In this document: positions 51,255 to 59,516 of the stretch, in pieces
Layout of the letters: each line of letters begins with the position of its first letter
How positions within the stretch are numbered: the first letter of the stretch is position 1
NCBI GenBank assembly: GCA_964230215.1
Contig: CAXRGQ010000001.1
Span: forward strand, 124,001-188,000
DNA from: JAUILH01 sp964230215
Lineage (GTDB): Bacteria > Bacteroidota > Bacteroidia > Flavobacteriales_D > JAUILH01
DNA length: 64,000 nucleotides
Direction: 5' to 3'
Made by a program: the position numbers and the translations under genes
Notes under the pieces: model-generated
Seen by the model: only the letters and a program-made list of their open reading frames with translations
The model's database searches: none
What the model was told of the DNA's origin: nothing

Positions 51255-52240
51255 TATCTCTTAATATAACTTTCGAAATTATAATGTTCTGTTTCTCTTA
51301 AATCCTCTTCACTTAGTGATTTAAAGTAGTCATAGGTAATCTTAAGCCCCTCTTGACGGCTTGTTTTAGGTTGCCAATCTAGCAAGGCATTTGCCTTGGT
51401 AATATCAGGTTGGCGCTTTTTAGGATCGTCGGCTGGGAGTTCTTTATAAATCACTTTTTGATCTGTACCCGTAAGTTTGATGATCTCTTCTGCGAATTCT
51501 CCAATGGTGATTTCATCTGGATTCCCAATATTTACAGGATCGGTATGACCACTATGTAACAATCTAAAAATACCTTCCACCAAATCGTCAACATAACAAA
51601 AAGATCTTGTTTGAGAACCATCTCCAAACACGGTCAAGTCCTCACCCCTTAATGCTTGGCCAATAAACGCTGGCAATACACGACCATCATTTAGTCGCAT
51701 TCTTGGTCCATACGTATTGAATATTCTCACAATTCTTGTATCAACGCCATGGAAATTATGATATGCCATTGTCATAGCTTCCTGAAAACGCTTAGCCTCA
51801 TCGTAAACACCTCTTGGTCCGACTGGGTTTACATTACCGTAGTAAGATTCATTCTGAGGATGTACCAGTGGGTCACCATAAACTTCTGATGTAGACGCCA
51901 CCATAATAGTGGCATTCTTCGCTTTTGCTAATCCCAGAAGATTGTGTGTGCCTAATGATCCTACTTTTAGCGTCTGAATAGGGATTTTTAGATAATCTAT
52001 TGGACTCGCAGGAGAAGCAAAATGTAGGATATAATCTAAGTCACCTGATACATGCACGAAATTTGAAACGTCATGATTATAAAACTCAAAATTTTCAAGT
52101 TTAAATAGGTGTTCAATGTTTTTAAGTCGCCCAGTAATTAGGTTATCCATAGCCACTACCTTGTAGCCTTCCTTAATAAACCTATCACAAAGGTGGGACC
52201 CTAAAAATCCTGCTGCTCCTGTTATTAATATCCTTTTCAT
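51254..52240 (-). CDS. UDP-glucuronate decarboxylase (UDP-xylose synthase)
   Basis: This short-chain dehydrogenase oxidises and decarboxylates UDP-glucuronate to UDP-xylose. It has ITGAAGFLGSHLCDRF at the start, HFASPASPIDYLKIPIQTLKVG (UXS signature), STSEVYGDP and YDEAKRFQEAMTMAY (catalytic Tyr/Lys). NTYGPRMRLNDGRVLPAFI and the Arg-containing GDGSQTRSFCYVDDLVEG follow. I start at MKRILITG, giving 328 aa; the longest frame's eight extra residues would overlap the preceding dehydrogenase gene. The substrate UDP-GlcA is the product of that preceding gene, so the two act in sequence. Confidence 0.94.
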   Translation of the reverse strand: MKRILITGAAGFLGSHLCDRFIKEGYKVVAMDNLITGRLKNIEHLFKLENFEFYNHDVSNFVHVSGDLDYILHFASPASPIDYLKIPIQTLKVGSLGTHNLLGLAKAKNATIMVASTSEVYGDPLVHPQNESYYGNVNPVGPRGVYDEAKRFQEAMTMAYHNFHGVDTRIVRIFNTYGPRMRLNDGRVLPAFIGQALRGEDLTVFGDGSQTRSFCYVDDLVEGIFRLLHSGHTDPVNIGNPDEITIGEFAEEIIKLTGTDQKVIYKELPADDPKKRQPDITKANALLDWQPKTSRQEGLKITYDYFKSLSEEDLRETEHYNFESYIKR

Positions 52241-52244
52241 CCTA

Positions 52245-53549
52245 CTATACAATTGTACGCCCAATACTGACGTACTTGATTCCTTTGTTTTCTAATGTTG
52301 CTGGTTCATAAAGATTTCTACCATCAAAAATTACAGGTGAATTCAGCAAATCTTTAATTTTTTTGAAATCTGGAGTTCTAAACACACCCCATTCGGTTGC
52401 AATAATTAAAGCATCACAGTTAAGAAGAGCAGAATATGGATCATTGGCATAATCAATCGCATCATGTATACTAGCCTTCACATTGTCCATTGCCTCCGGA
52501 TCGAACGCACACACGTGTGCACCCGCTGCAATCAAATCATTTATCATGTATAAGGAAGGGGCTTCTCTGATATCATCGGTATCTGGCTTGAATGCAAGGC
52601 CCCAAAGAGCAAAACGCTTGCCCTCAAGACTTCCAAAATGATTTTTAATCTTATCTACAAGTACCGTTTTCTGTCTGTCATTTACTTTTAAAACAGAATT
52701 GATAATCTGAAACTCGTAGTCAACTTCCTTACCCGAATTCACGAGTGCCTGCACATCCTTTGGGAAACAGCTTCCTCCATAACCAATACCTGGAAATAAA
52801 AAGCGTTTTCCAATTCGTGTATCTGAACCTATTCCGAGTCTAACTTTGTCTACATCTGCACCGACCTTTTCACAGAAATTTGCGATTTCATTCATGAAAG
52901 TAATCTTCGTTGCTAAGAAGGCATTTGCAGCATATTTGGTCAACTCTGCAGATTTTTCATCCATAAAGATTATTGGATTTCCTTGCCTTACGAAAGGTTT
53001 GTAAAGCTCTTCCATCACATTTTGAGCGCGCACAGAACTTGTTCCAATAACTACCCTGTCTGGTTTCATAAAATCATCTACTGCAAAACCTTCTCTTAAA
53101 AACTCAGGATTAGATACTACATCAAAATAGGCTGTTGCATTTGCTGCAACCGCATTATGAACCTTCTCTGCTGTTCCGACTGGCACTGTTGATTTATCAA
53201 CAATAACTTTATAGTCTTTTATAATTTTACCAAGATGATCTGCTACGTCTAAAACATAAGATAAGTCAGCCGATCCATCCTCACCTGGAGGTGTTGGCAA
53301 AGCCAAAAATATTATTTCCGCATCCTCAACACCCTGTTCAAGGTTAGTTGTAAAGGTTAGTCTTCCAGCTTTAATGTTTCTTTCAAACAATACGTCTAGA
53401 TGAGGCTCATAAATAGGCACCTTACCCGAACGCATTGTTTCTACTTTCTTTTCGTCAATATCTATGCATACTACATTATTGCCCGTTTCTGCAAAGCACG
53501 TGCCTGTAACCAATCCAACATATCCCGACCCTACTACTGCTATATTCAT
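52245..53549 (-). CDS. UDP-glucose 6-dehydrogenase
   Basis: This NAD-dependent enzyme oxidises UDP-glucose to UDP-glucuronate. It has the nucleotide fold MNIAVVGSGYVGLVTGTCFAE-type start, PTPPGEDGSADLSYV, VDKSTVPVGTAEK and NPEFLREGFAVDDF. The catalytic Cys lies in GYGGSCFPKDVQAL, followed by the C-terminal WGLAFKPDTDDIREAPS. At 434 aa it matches the Ugd/TuaD group. It lies between the aminotransferase (4-bp overlap) and UDP-xylose synthase (4 bp apart), making the UDP-Glc to UDP-GlcA to UDP-Xyl branch of this cluster. Confidence 0.95.
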   Translation of the reverse strand: MNIAVVGSGYVGLVTGTCFAETGNNVVCIDIDEKKVETMRSGKVPIYEPHLDVLFERNIKAGRLTFTTNLEQGVEDAEIIFLALPTPPGEDGSADLSYVLDVADHLGKIIKDYKVIVDKSTVPVGTAEKVHNAVAANATAYFDVVSNPEFLREGFAVDDFMKPDRVVIGTSSVRAQNVMEELYKPFVRQGNPIIFMDEKSAELTKYAANAFLATKITFMNEIANFCEKVGADVDKVRLGIGSDTRIGKRFLFPGIGYGGSCFPKDVQALVNSGKEVDYEFQIINSVLKVNDRQKTVLVDKIKNHFGSLEGKRFALWGLAFKPDTDDIREAPSLYMINDLIAAGAHVCAFDPEAMDNVKASIHDAIDYANDPYSALLNCDALIIATEWGVFRTPDFKKIKDLLNSPVIFDGRNLYEPATLENKGIKYVSIGRTIV

Positions 53550-54682
53550 TTTGAAAAATATTCTTTAACGCTAGCGACAATAAACTCTAGCTGTTCTGTA
53601 CTTAACTCTGTATGCATGGGCAATGAAAATACACAATTACACAATCTATTTGTAACTGGATTATCGTCATCATTCATAAAATCTTGCTTATACGCTTCTT
53701 GAACATGCAAAGGCATTGGGTAATAAATCATACACGGAATGCCTTTTTCACTTAAAAACTCTTGTAGTTTAAATTGGTCCACCCCTTCTCTCACCAAAGT
53801 ATACTGATGAAATACATGTGTACTTTTCTCATCAATTTTTGGCGCAACAATTCCGTTAAAACCATTTAAATGCTCAGAGTAATAAGCTGCTGCCATTTGT
53901 CTTGCTGCAATATAGTTATCTAAGTGACGCAACTTAATTCTTAAAATCGCTGCCTGAATAGAGTCTAATCTTGAATTCACACCTAATCTATCGTAGTAAT
54001 ATCGTTTACCCATTCCATGGTTAACTATTGAGCGCATTGCTGCGGCCAAGTCATCATCATTTGTGAAAATAGCTCCACCATCTCCGTAACAACCTAAATT
54101 CTTAGATGGAAAAAATGAAGTTGTACCAATATCACCCATGCAGCCAGCCGAATATGTATTACCGTCATTACTGCTATACTTTGCTCCTATTGCCTGAGCA
54201 GTATCCTCGATTACCCTTAAGTTGTGCTTTTTAGCGATATCCATAATGGCATCCATATCTGCACATTGACCAAAAATATGGACAGGAACAATTGCTTTAG
54301 TTTTCTCCGTAATTGCAGACTCTATTGCTTTAGGGTCGATATTATATGTCTCAGGATCAACATCCACTAACACTGGAGTAAGTCCTAATAAACCAATTAC
54401 CTCCACAGTAGCAGCAAATGTAAAGTCTGATGTAATCACCTCATCTCCAGGTTTCAAATCTAAAGCCATCATGGCTACTTGAAGAGCATCTGTCCCGTTT
54501 GCACACGGTATAACGTGCTTCACACCTAGATAGCTTTCTAACTCGGACTGGAATGATTTTACCTCCGGACCATTTATATATTGAGACGACCTAATTACGT
54601 CTAATACGGCTTGGTCAATTTCATTCTGCACTTTATCATACTGTGCCACTAGATCAACCATTTGAATTTTATGCATATACAT
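53546..54682 (-). CDS. DegT/DnrJ/EryC1/StrS-family sugar aminotransferase (WbpE-like)
   Basis: This PLP enzyme probably transfers an amino group from glutamate to the 3-keto UDP-HexNAc uronic acid. It has IQMVDLVAQYDKVQNEID at the start, YINGPEVKSFQSELESYLG and CANGTDALQVAMMALDLKPGDEVITSDFTF. The PLP contacts are EDTAQAIGA and the PLP Lys in SFFPSKNLGCYGDGG. At 378 aa it has the normal length. Either ATG (MYMHK or MHK, two codons apart) is possible. It is the first gene of the minus-strand operon, with a -7 promoter element 18 bp upstream. Context with WbpB/WbpD-like genes supports the assignment. Confidence 0.92.
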   Translation of the reverse strand: MYMHKIQMVDLVAQYDKVQNEIDQAVLDVIRSSQYINGPEVKSFQSELESYLGVKHVIPCANGTDALQVAMMALDLKPGDEVITSDFTFAATVEVIGLLGLTPVLVDVDPETYNIDPKAIESAITEKTKAIVPVHIFGQCADMDAIMDIAKKHNLRVIEDTAQAIGAKYSSNDGNTYSAGCMGDIGTTSFFPSKNLGCYGDGGAIFTNDDDLAAAMRSIVNHGMGKRYYYDRLGVNSRLDSIQAAILRIKLRHLDNYIAARQMAAAYYSEHLNGFNGIVAPKIDEKSTHVFHQYTLVREGVDQFKLQEFLSEKGIPCMIYYPMPLHVQEAYKQDFMNDDDNPVTNRLCNCVFSLPMHTELSTEQLEFIVASVKEYFSK

Positions 54683-54699
54683 TACATTTGAGCAAGCAA

Positions 54700-54707
54700 C
54701 AAATCTA
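54700..54707 (-). promoter_or_regulatory. -7 promoter element of the polysaccharide operon
   Basis: On the minus strand TAGATTTG, a full match to TAnnTTTG, ends 17 bp before the first ATG of the aminotransferase gene. No convincing -33 TTG at the right distance. It is divergent from the promoter below. Confidence 0.4.
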
Positions 54708-54730
54708 CTATTTTACTCGGAATTATTTAG

Positions 54731-54760
54731 TTTGATTGGCTTACAATATTTATAACTTTG
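54731..54760 (+). promoter_or_regulatory. Promoter of the barrel-waaA unit
   Basis: TTTG (54731-54734), then 18 bp, then TAACTTTG (54753-54760), a full match. It gives a 5' UTR of about 15 nt to the ATG at 54781 and rules out the longer reading frame start inside the -33/-7 region. Confidence 0.6.
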
Positions 54761-54780
54761 TTGTGTTTTTTATTAGACAC

Positions 54781-55551
54781 ATGAATTCTTGGATAAGGAA
54801 CTTATTTATTGGGGTGATTATTGCCTTTTCCAGTCAATCGATTTTGGCTCAAGGAAGCAATGTGCGAGACACCACCATATTTACTCCACTGGTAAGTTTG
54901 AATTTCGCAGGATACCTGCCCGCTGGAGATTTAGTGGACCGTTTTGGAGTTAACGCCTCTATTGGAGCGAGTGCTAATTTTAAATCCAAGGCTAATTGGT
55001 TATATGGTTTTGAGTATGCATTCCATTTTAGCAATAAAATTGAACAAGATGATATTTTAGATGGTCTAAAAACAGATGAAGGCTTTATTCTTAATTCGAG
55101 TGGCGCACCGGCTGCAGTAAATCTTTTTCATCGTGGACATAGTTTGTGCCTAAATTTTGGACGCCTGTTCCCGGTCTTTGGTCCTAATCCTAATTCGGGT
55201 ATTGCAATACGTTTGGGACTGGGGTATTGGCAGCATAAGATTAAAATAGAGACTAATCAAGACAACATCCCTCAGTTAAATGATGATTTAAGAAAGGGAT
55301 ATGACCGCTTAAGTAGCGGCTTACTTATTCATCAGTTCTTGGGCTACTATTATCTTTCGAATTCAAAACTTGTCAATTTTTACGCTGGAATTGATTTTAA
55401 TCAGGGCTTGTTAAGTAGTAGACGCTCCTACGCAATTGATGAAATGCGCGACATAAGTAATGACAAAAGGTTCGATATGCAGATGGGGATACGTGTGGGA
55501 TGGATTGCACCAATTTATAAACGCTCGCCCAACGAATTTTATCGCTACTAA
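54781..55551 (+). CDS. Outer-membrane beta-barrel-like protein, unknown function
   Basis: The signal peptide is about residues 1-24 from the chosen Met (MNSWIRNLFIG...ILAQ). The mature protein has barrel-type strands (PLVSLNFAGYLPAGDL, SIGASANFKSKANWLYGFEYAFHF, IRLGLGYWQHKIKI) and ends near FDMQMGIRVGWIAPIYKR followed by SPNEFYRY. At 256 aa it has no repeats. The longest frame begins inside the promoter and was rejected. The final codon shares one base with the start of waaA, so the barrel is made with the LPS core enzyme; it may act in envelope assembly (inference). No named family is recognised. Confidence 0.77.
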   Translation: MNSWIRNLFIGVIIAFSSQSILAQGSNVRDTTIFTPLVSLNFAGYLPAGDLVDRFGVNASIGASANFKSKANWLYGFEYAFHFSNKIEQDDILDGLKTDEGFILNSSGAPAAVNLFHRGHSLCLNFGRLFPVFGPNPNSGIAIRLGLGYWQHKIKIETNQDNIPQLNDDLRKGYDRLSSGLLIHQFLGYYYLSNSKLVNFYAGIDFNQGLLSSRRSYAIDEMRDISNDKRFDMQMGIRVGWIAPIYKRSPNEFYRY

Positions 55552-56753
55552 TGAAATTGCTCTATAATCTTGGTATAAGAGTCAGTGCTTTAGGGATTAA
55601 GATTGCTTCATTATGGAATCACAAAGCAAAACTATGGGTTAATGGGCGAAAAAACTTCAGTATTCCAGAAGGCTTAGATGGTTGTATTTGGTTTCATTGC
55701 GCATCTCTTGGTGAATTTGAACAGGCAAAACCCGTTATTCATGCTATCAAAACCAAACATCCAAATCACACACTTGTAGTAAGTTTTTACTCCCCTTCTG
55801 GATTTGAACAAAGGAAAAACTTTGAGCTAGCTGATTGGGTTTTCTATTTGCCAGTGGATACAAAATCAAATGCAAAAAAATTAGTTACATCACTGAAACC
55901 ATCCATGGTGTTCTTTGTGAAATATGAGTTATGGCATCATCATTTAAAGGCAATTAAAGATACAGGTAGCAAACTATTTCTACTCTCAGCCACTTTTAGA
56001 CCTAAACATAGATATTTTAAATGGTATGGAAGTTTTTTTAGAGACATGTTGCTACAAATGGACATGATCTTTGTACAAGATGATAGGTCAATGGAGCTTC
56101 TTAACAGCATTGGTATCTCAAATAAAATGAAAACTGGCGACACTAGATACGACCAGGTAAGTGAACTTCCTAAAACAGAATTTAAAGATGAGATCATTGA
56201 AGATTTTTGTAGAATCACACAAAAAACCTTGATTGTAGGAAGTTCATGGCCCAAAGAGGAAGCTATTATTAATAAAGCCATCGTCTCACTTAGTGATAAA
56301 TGGAGAATTATTCTTGCACCGCATGATGTTAGTGCAGCACACATTAGGGAAATAGAATCAAAGTTTGGAAACGATATAGTTAAACACTCCACTTATGAAA
56401 GTGCTTCTAATAAACTAAGCGCTAAAGTTCTGCTAATTGATTCGGTTGGAATACTATCTAGAATATATATATATGGGGACGCAGCATTCATAGGTGGCGG
56501 CTATACTGGGAATTTGCACAATATTTTGGAGCCTGCATCATACGGAATTGCCGTTTGCTTTGGCCCAAATCATTCGAAATTTCCAGAGGCTGGTGATATA
56601 CTTCAAAATGGAGAAGCTGCTGAGATTAGCTCAAGCGATGATTTACTTCTATTTCTAAATAATATCGCTACCTCCAAAACAGATGACAACTCGAAATTTA
56701 TTGAAGCTCGATCAGGCGCTACGGATAAGGTAATGCAATACTTGATGAAATAA
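55551..56753 (+). CDS. waaA: 3-deoxy-D-manno-octulosonic acid (KDO) transferase
   Basis: This inner-membrane-associated glycosyltransferase adds KDO from CMP-KDO to lipid A. It has the N-terminal hydrophobic anchor (about residues 1-22) and WFHCASLGEFEQAKPVI with the catalytic Glu. The GT-B fold C-terminal half follows, with VGSSWPKEEAII, LAPHDVSAAHIREIE and DSVGILSRIYIYGDAAFIGGG plus HNILEPASYGIAVCFGPNHSKFPEA (donor binding). At 400 aa it has the usual length. It is coupled to the upstream barrel gene and followed 2 bp later by a strong bidirectional terminator. Confidence 0.95.
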   Translation: MKLLYNLGIRVSALGIKIASLWNHKAKLWVNGRKNFSIPEGLDGCIWFHCASLGEFEQAKPVIHAIKTKHPNHTLVVSFYSPSGFEQRKNFELADWVFYLPVDTKSNAKKLVTSLKPSMVFFVKYELWHHHLKAIKDTGSKLFLLSATFRPKHRYFKWYGSFFRDMLLQMDMIFVQDDRSMELLNSIGISNKMKTGDTRYDQVSELPKTEFKDEIIEDFCRITQKTLIVGSSWPKEEAIINKAIVSLSDKWRIILAPHDVSAAHIREIESKFGNDIVKHSTYESASNKLSAKVLLIDSVGILSRIYIYGDAAFIGGGYTGNLHNILEPASYGIAVCFGPNHSKFPEAGDILQNGEAAEISSSDDLLLFLNNIATSKTDDNSKFIEARSGATDKVMQYLMK

Positions 56754-56755
56754 AA

Positions 56756-56782
56756 AATCCCCTAGCCGACGGCTAGGGGATT
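56756..56782. terminator. Bidirectional intrinsic terminator between waaA and the type A T9SS gene
   Basis: AATCCCCTAGCC / GGCTAGGGGATT (12 bp, perfect) around the 3-nt loop GAC. On the minus strand it is followed by a T tract (six T), so it is strongest for the minus-strand T9SS gene. On the plus strand it lies directly after waaA with a weaker T-rich tail. Confidence 0.9.
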
Positions 56783-56807
56783 ACTCTCTAAGTTAATTTT
56801 AGAGGTA

Positions 56808-59426
56808 TTATTTCATTATTGTAAATCTAGCTTGGTAAACCTTGTTATTCGACTCAAATCTCACAAGGTATTGACCTACTGCTAAATCAGTAAGATTAAG
56901 ATTAGCATTGTTGCTATCTATCGTTTTCTGAGTAATCAGTTGACCTTGCACAGACAAGATGCTTACTGTGACTACACCCGGTACATTCGCTGGTAATTCA
57001 ACTGAGAATTCTCCATTGTTCGGGTTTGGATAAAGAGTTAGCGATTCATTATCAAGAGATGCCACACCAACAAAGCTCGCAACAAACACTGACATAGTAT
57101 CTGTACATCCATTATTGTCTGTAACTGTAACTAAGTAAGTCGTGTTTCCTGTTAGACCCGATAAATCCTCAGTAGTTTGGCCGCTGTCCCACGAGTACGT
57201 GTATGGAGAAGTTCCACCAGTTACTGTGATGTCAATAGCACCATCATTACCCAATGTTTCGTCTGTTACACTTGACGAGATCGATATTGCCGTAGGCTCA
57301 GTTACTTCAACCGAATCCATTAACATACATCCTGCAGTATCTGTAACGGTGTATGAGAACCATCCAGCTGGCAGCATGTTTGGATCAGCAGTCCCCCAAT
57401 CAACGGTTAATCCGCCACCAGCACCACCTGATTCGTTTAGTACAGCAACTCCAGTCGTATCTCCATTACAATCAACATCTGTAACTACTGGATTAACTGT
57501 AAGAGCAGGGTACATATCAACAATTGTAATCGTCTCAGTAACTGCACAGCCGTTTGCATTAGCTGCAACCACATTATATGTTCCTGATGGTAAGTTTGTA
57601 GCTGTGCTGTCCATAGTCATAGCTGCATCATCCCACTGATAAGATAAACTTGGGTCTCCATTTCCAACAGTAACCATTCCTGTACTATCTCCAAAACACT
57701 TCACGTCATCTTGAGAATAGATTGTTAAGGCAGGTATATTGTAGTAGTTTGCGTCAACCTCAATAATATAATCTCCATTATTTGCGCTGAATCCTTCAAC
57801 CATAATCACTATTGTATCATTCATAGAAACACTATGACCCAAAATGCTTGACTGCAGACCACAGTTATCATCATTGAATGCTATTTGATTGCCTTGTGTA
57901 TCATACAATCTTAGGTATGTATCAAAACTCGAATTACATAGTTCGATATCCAGTGATTCAATACAAGAATCTGTAATTTCTACATAGTAAAACACATCAT
58001 TAGCTGTATTTCCGCCAAAACTTGTAAAACAAACTGTTGTATTACCAGTATCCGCATATGGGAAAGAAGAAATCTCTAATGCAGTAGTTGGGTCATCACC
58101 TAAAACAACTCCACAATCCGTAACAAAATTGATCATTTCCCAGTTTGATTTATCAATGGAAGTTGTAAATGTTCCTGCTGGCCAAGGAGTTGTAGCCGTT
58201 GCATTATCAGTTTCTCCATCTAATGCATCTATTCCGCTGTACGACCAATTCGTGTGATCAAATACTCCGTAGTTATTCAATTGACCAGAGTTTCTGTAAG
58301 CCCAGCCATCTAAATGTTCCCATGGTTGACCAGTACCATCAACGTTGATATCTCCAAAAACGTCAATCACGTTTCCATTTTTAAACAGCTCAACTGCATC
58401 ATCTCCATTGATGTTAGGAGCAGACCCATTGAAGTAATCAGCATCAAAGCCCATGAAATCTATAAATCCAGCAGAATCCGCCGCAACATAAATATATTGA
58501 CCAGCTGTAGCAGAAACGGCAGGGAATGTAAACTCTTCGCCGTCAGTACCGCCACCATTATTAGCCGAGCCTAGTCCGTAAATACTTAAATCGCTTACAT
58601 CTTCTAGAACAAATACTTCAATAGCCTTTGGATGTCCTCCTGACAATGGTCCATCAATAACACCTGTAATCATAAGTGGCTCAGAAGGTGTACATACTTC
58701 TCTTACGTAATAGTCATATGATGTAGCAGCAGTTAACCCCGTTGCATTAAATAATGTAGTCATTGTTTGACCAACTGTATCCACAGGAGCACCTGCAGGC
58801 ACAAGTGAGTGCTCCCACATAGACGCACCAGAACCTGTCCAAGCCAAATCTGCTGTAGTTGTGGTGATTCCAGAAACATTTAAGGCTGTTGGTTCGAAAC
58901 ATGGAGGTGAAACCATATTAATATCATCAATATACCAGTTATCACCATCGTCATTTTCCATTACAAAGGCAACGTAAATTGGAGTTCCAACATATGCACT
59001 CAAATCAACTGTGTGTAAAGAATACGTTGTAGTAAAGTCTGTTTCGGTTTGTGTATCTATAATTGTAAAGTCGGTTGGTGTAGTTTGACTTGCTGTTGAC
59101 ACACGCACTGTGTAAACACTACCAAAATCACTTCCAAATGCTTGACGTTGGTAGAACTCCATAGCTGTAGCTCCTGGGCTTACTGTAAATTGTGGAGTGA
59201 CCAACCAATCTTCAGCTAATCCTGTGACATTTTCATAGCGGACATATGCAGCTTGCGCTCCACCATTTGCGGTTGTACTAGATTGCCAAGACTGCGTAAG
59301 TCCTATTCCATTATCAAATATTGCCCAACCTGCTGGTGGTACGGATGTTTCGAAATCCTCAGATAATTGAGAATTTGCAAACGTACCTAACATACACATT
59401 GAGGCGAGTAAGTAAATTTTCTTCAT
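56808..59426 (-). CDS. T9SS type A sorted multidomain surface protein, 872 aa
   Basis: This is an exported surface protein. From the chosen Met (MKKIYLLASM) the signal peptide is about residues 1-20 (FANSQ). Domains in order are a choice-of-anchor-J-like lectin-type domain (EDFETSVPPAGWAIFDNG, about 22-175), a fibronectin type III-like module (TALNVSGITTTTADLAWTG), a lamin-tail-like domain (AIEVFVLEDVSDLSIYGL to WAYRNSGQ, about 255-400), and a segment like a bacterial pre-peptidase C-terminal domain (YVEITDSCIESLDIELC). Two or three SprB-like modules and a type A sorting domain (LTLYPNPNNGEFSVELP to VYQARFTIMK) follow. A strong promoter lies just upstream, and the longest frame's 17 extra residues span that promoter, so they are rejected. 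Confidence 0.92.
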   Translation of the reverse strand: MKKIYLLASMCMLGTFANSQLSEDFETSVPPAGWAIFDNGIGLTQSWQSSTTANGGAQAAYVRYENVTGLAEDWLVTPQFTVSPGATAMEFYQRQAFGSDFGSVYTVRVSTASQTTPTDFTIIDTQTETDFTTTYSLHTVDLSAYVGTPIYVAFVMENDDGDNWYIDDINMVSPPCFEPTALNVSGITTTTADLAWTGSGASMWEHSLVPAGAPVDTVGQTMTTLFNATGLTAATSYDYYVREVCTPSEPLMITGVIDGPLSGGHPKAIEVFVLEDVSDLSIYGLGSANNGGGTDGEEFTFPAVSATAGQYIYVAADSAGFIDFMGFDADYFNGSAPNINGDDAVELFKNGNVIDVFGDINVDGTGQPWEHLDGWAYRNSGQLNNYGVFDHTNWSYSGIDALDGETDNATATTPWPAGTFTTSIDKSNWEMINFVTDCGVVLGDDPTTALEISSFPYADTGNTTVCFTSFGGNTANDVFYYVEITDSCIESLDIELCNSSFDTYLRLYDTQGNQIAFNDDNCGLQSSILGHSVSMNDTIVIMVEGFSANNGDYIIEVDANYYNIPALTIYSQDDVKCFGDSTGMVTVGNGDPSLSYQWDDAAMTMDSTATNLPSGTYNVVAANANGCAVTETITIVDMYPALTVNPVVTDVDCNGDTTGVAVLNESGGAGGGLTVDWGTADPNMLPAGWFSYTVTDTAGCMLMDSVEVTEPTAISISSSVTDETLGNDGAIDITVTGGTSPYTYSWDSGQTTEDLSGLTGNTTYLVTVTDNNGCTDTMSVFVASFVGVASLDNESLTLYPNPNNGEFSVELPANVPGVVTVSILSVQGQLITQKTIDSNNANLNLTDLAVGQYLVRFESNNKVYQARFTIMK

Positions 59427-59448
59427 TTTGTTTTTGTTTAATTTGTTA

Positions 59449-59478
59449 CAAAGGTAGGCAATGCATCTACACAACAAA
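59449..59478 (-). promoter_or_regulatory. Promoter of the type A T9SS gene
   Basis: On the minus strand TTTG, then 18 bp, then TACCTTTG (59449-59456), a full match to TAnnTTTG. It gives a 5' UTR of about 15-20 nt to the ATG at 59426. Confidence 0.65.
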
Positions 59479-59516
59479 AACTCAGATGTTAACAGAACTT
59501 AAATTGTTAGGAGAAA

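Noticed and set aside
57142..57639. 165-codon open frame on the plus strand
   Set aside because: It is antisense to the type A T9SS protein; its Val/Ser/Pro-rich translation mirrors the Thr/Asn/Gly codons of the real gene, and no signal or motif is present.
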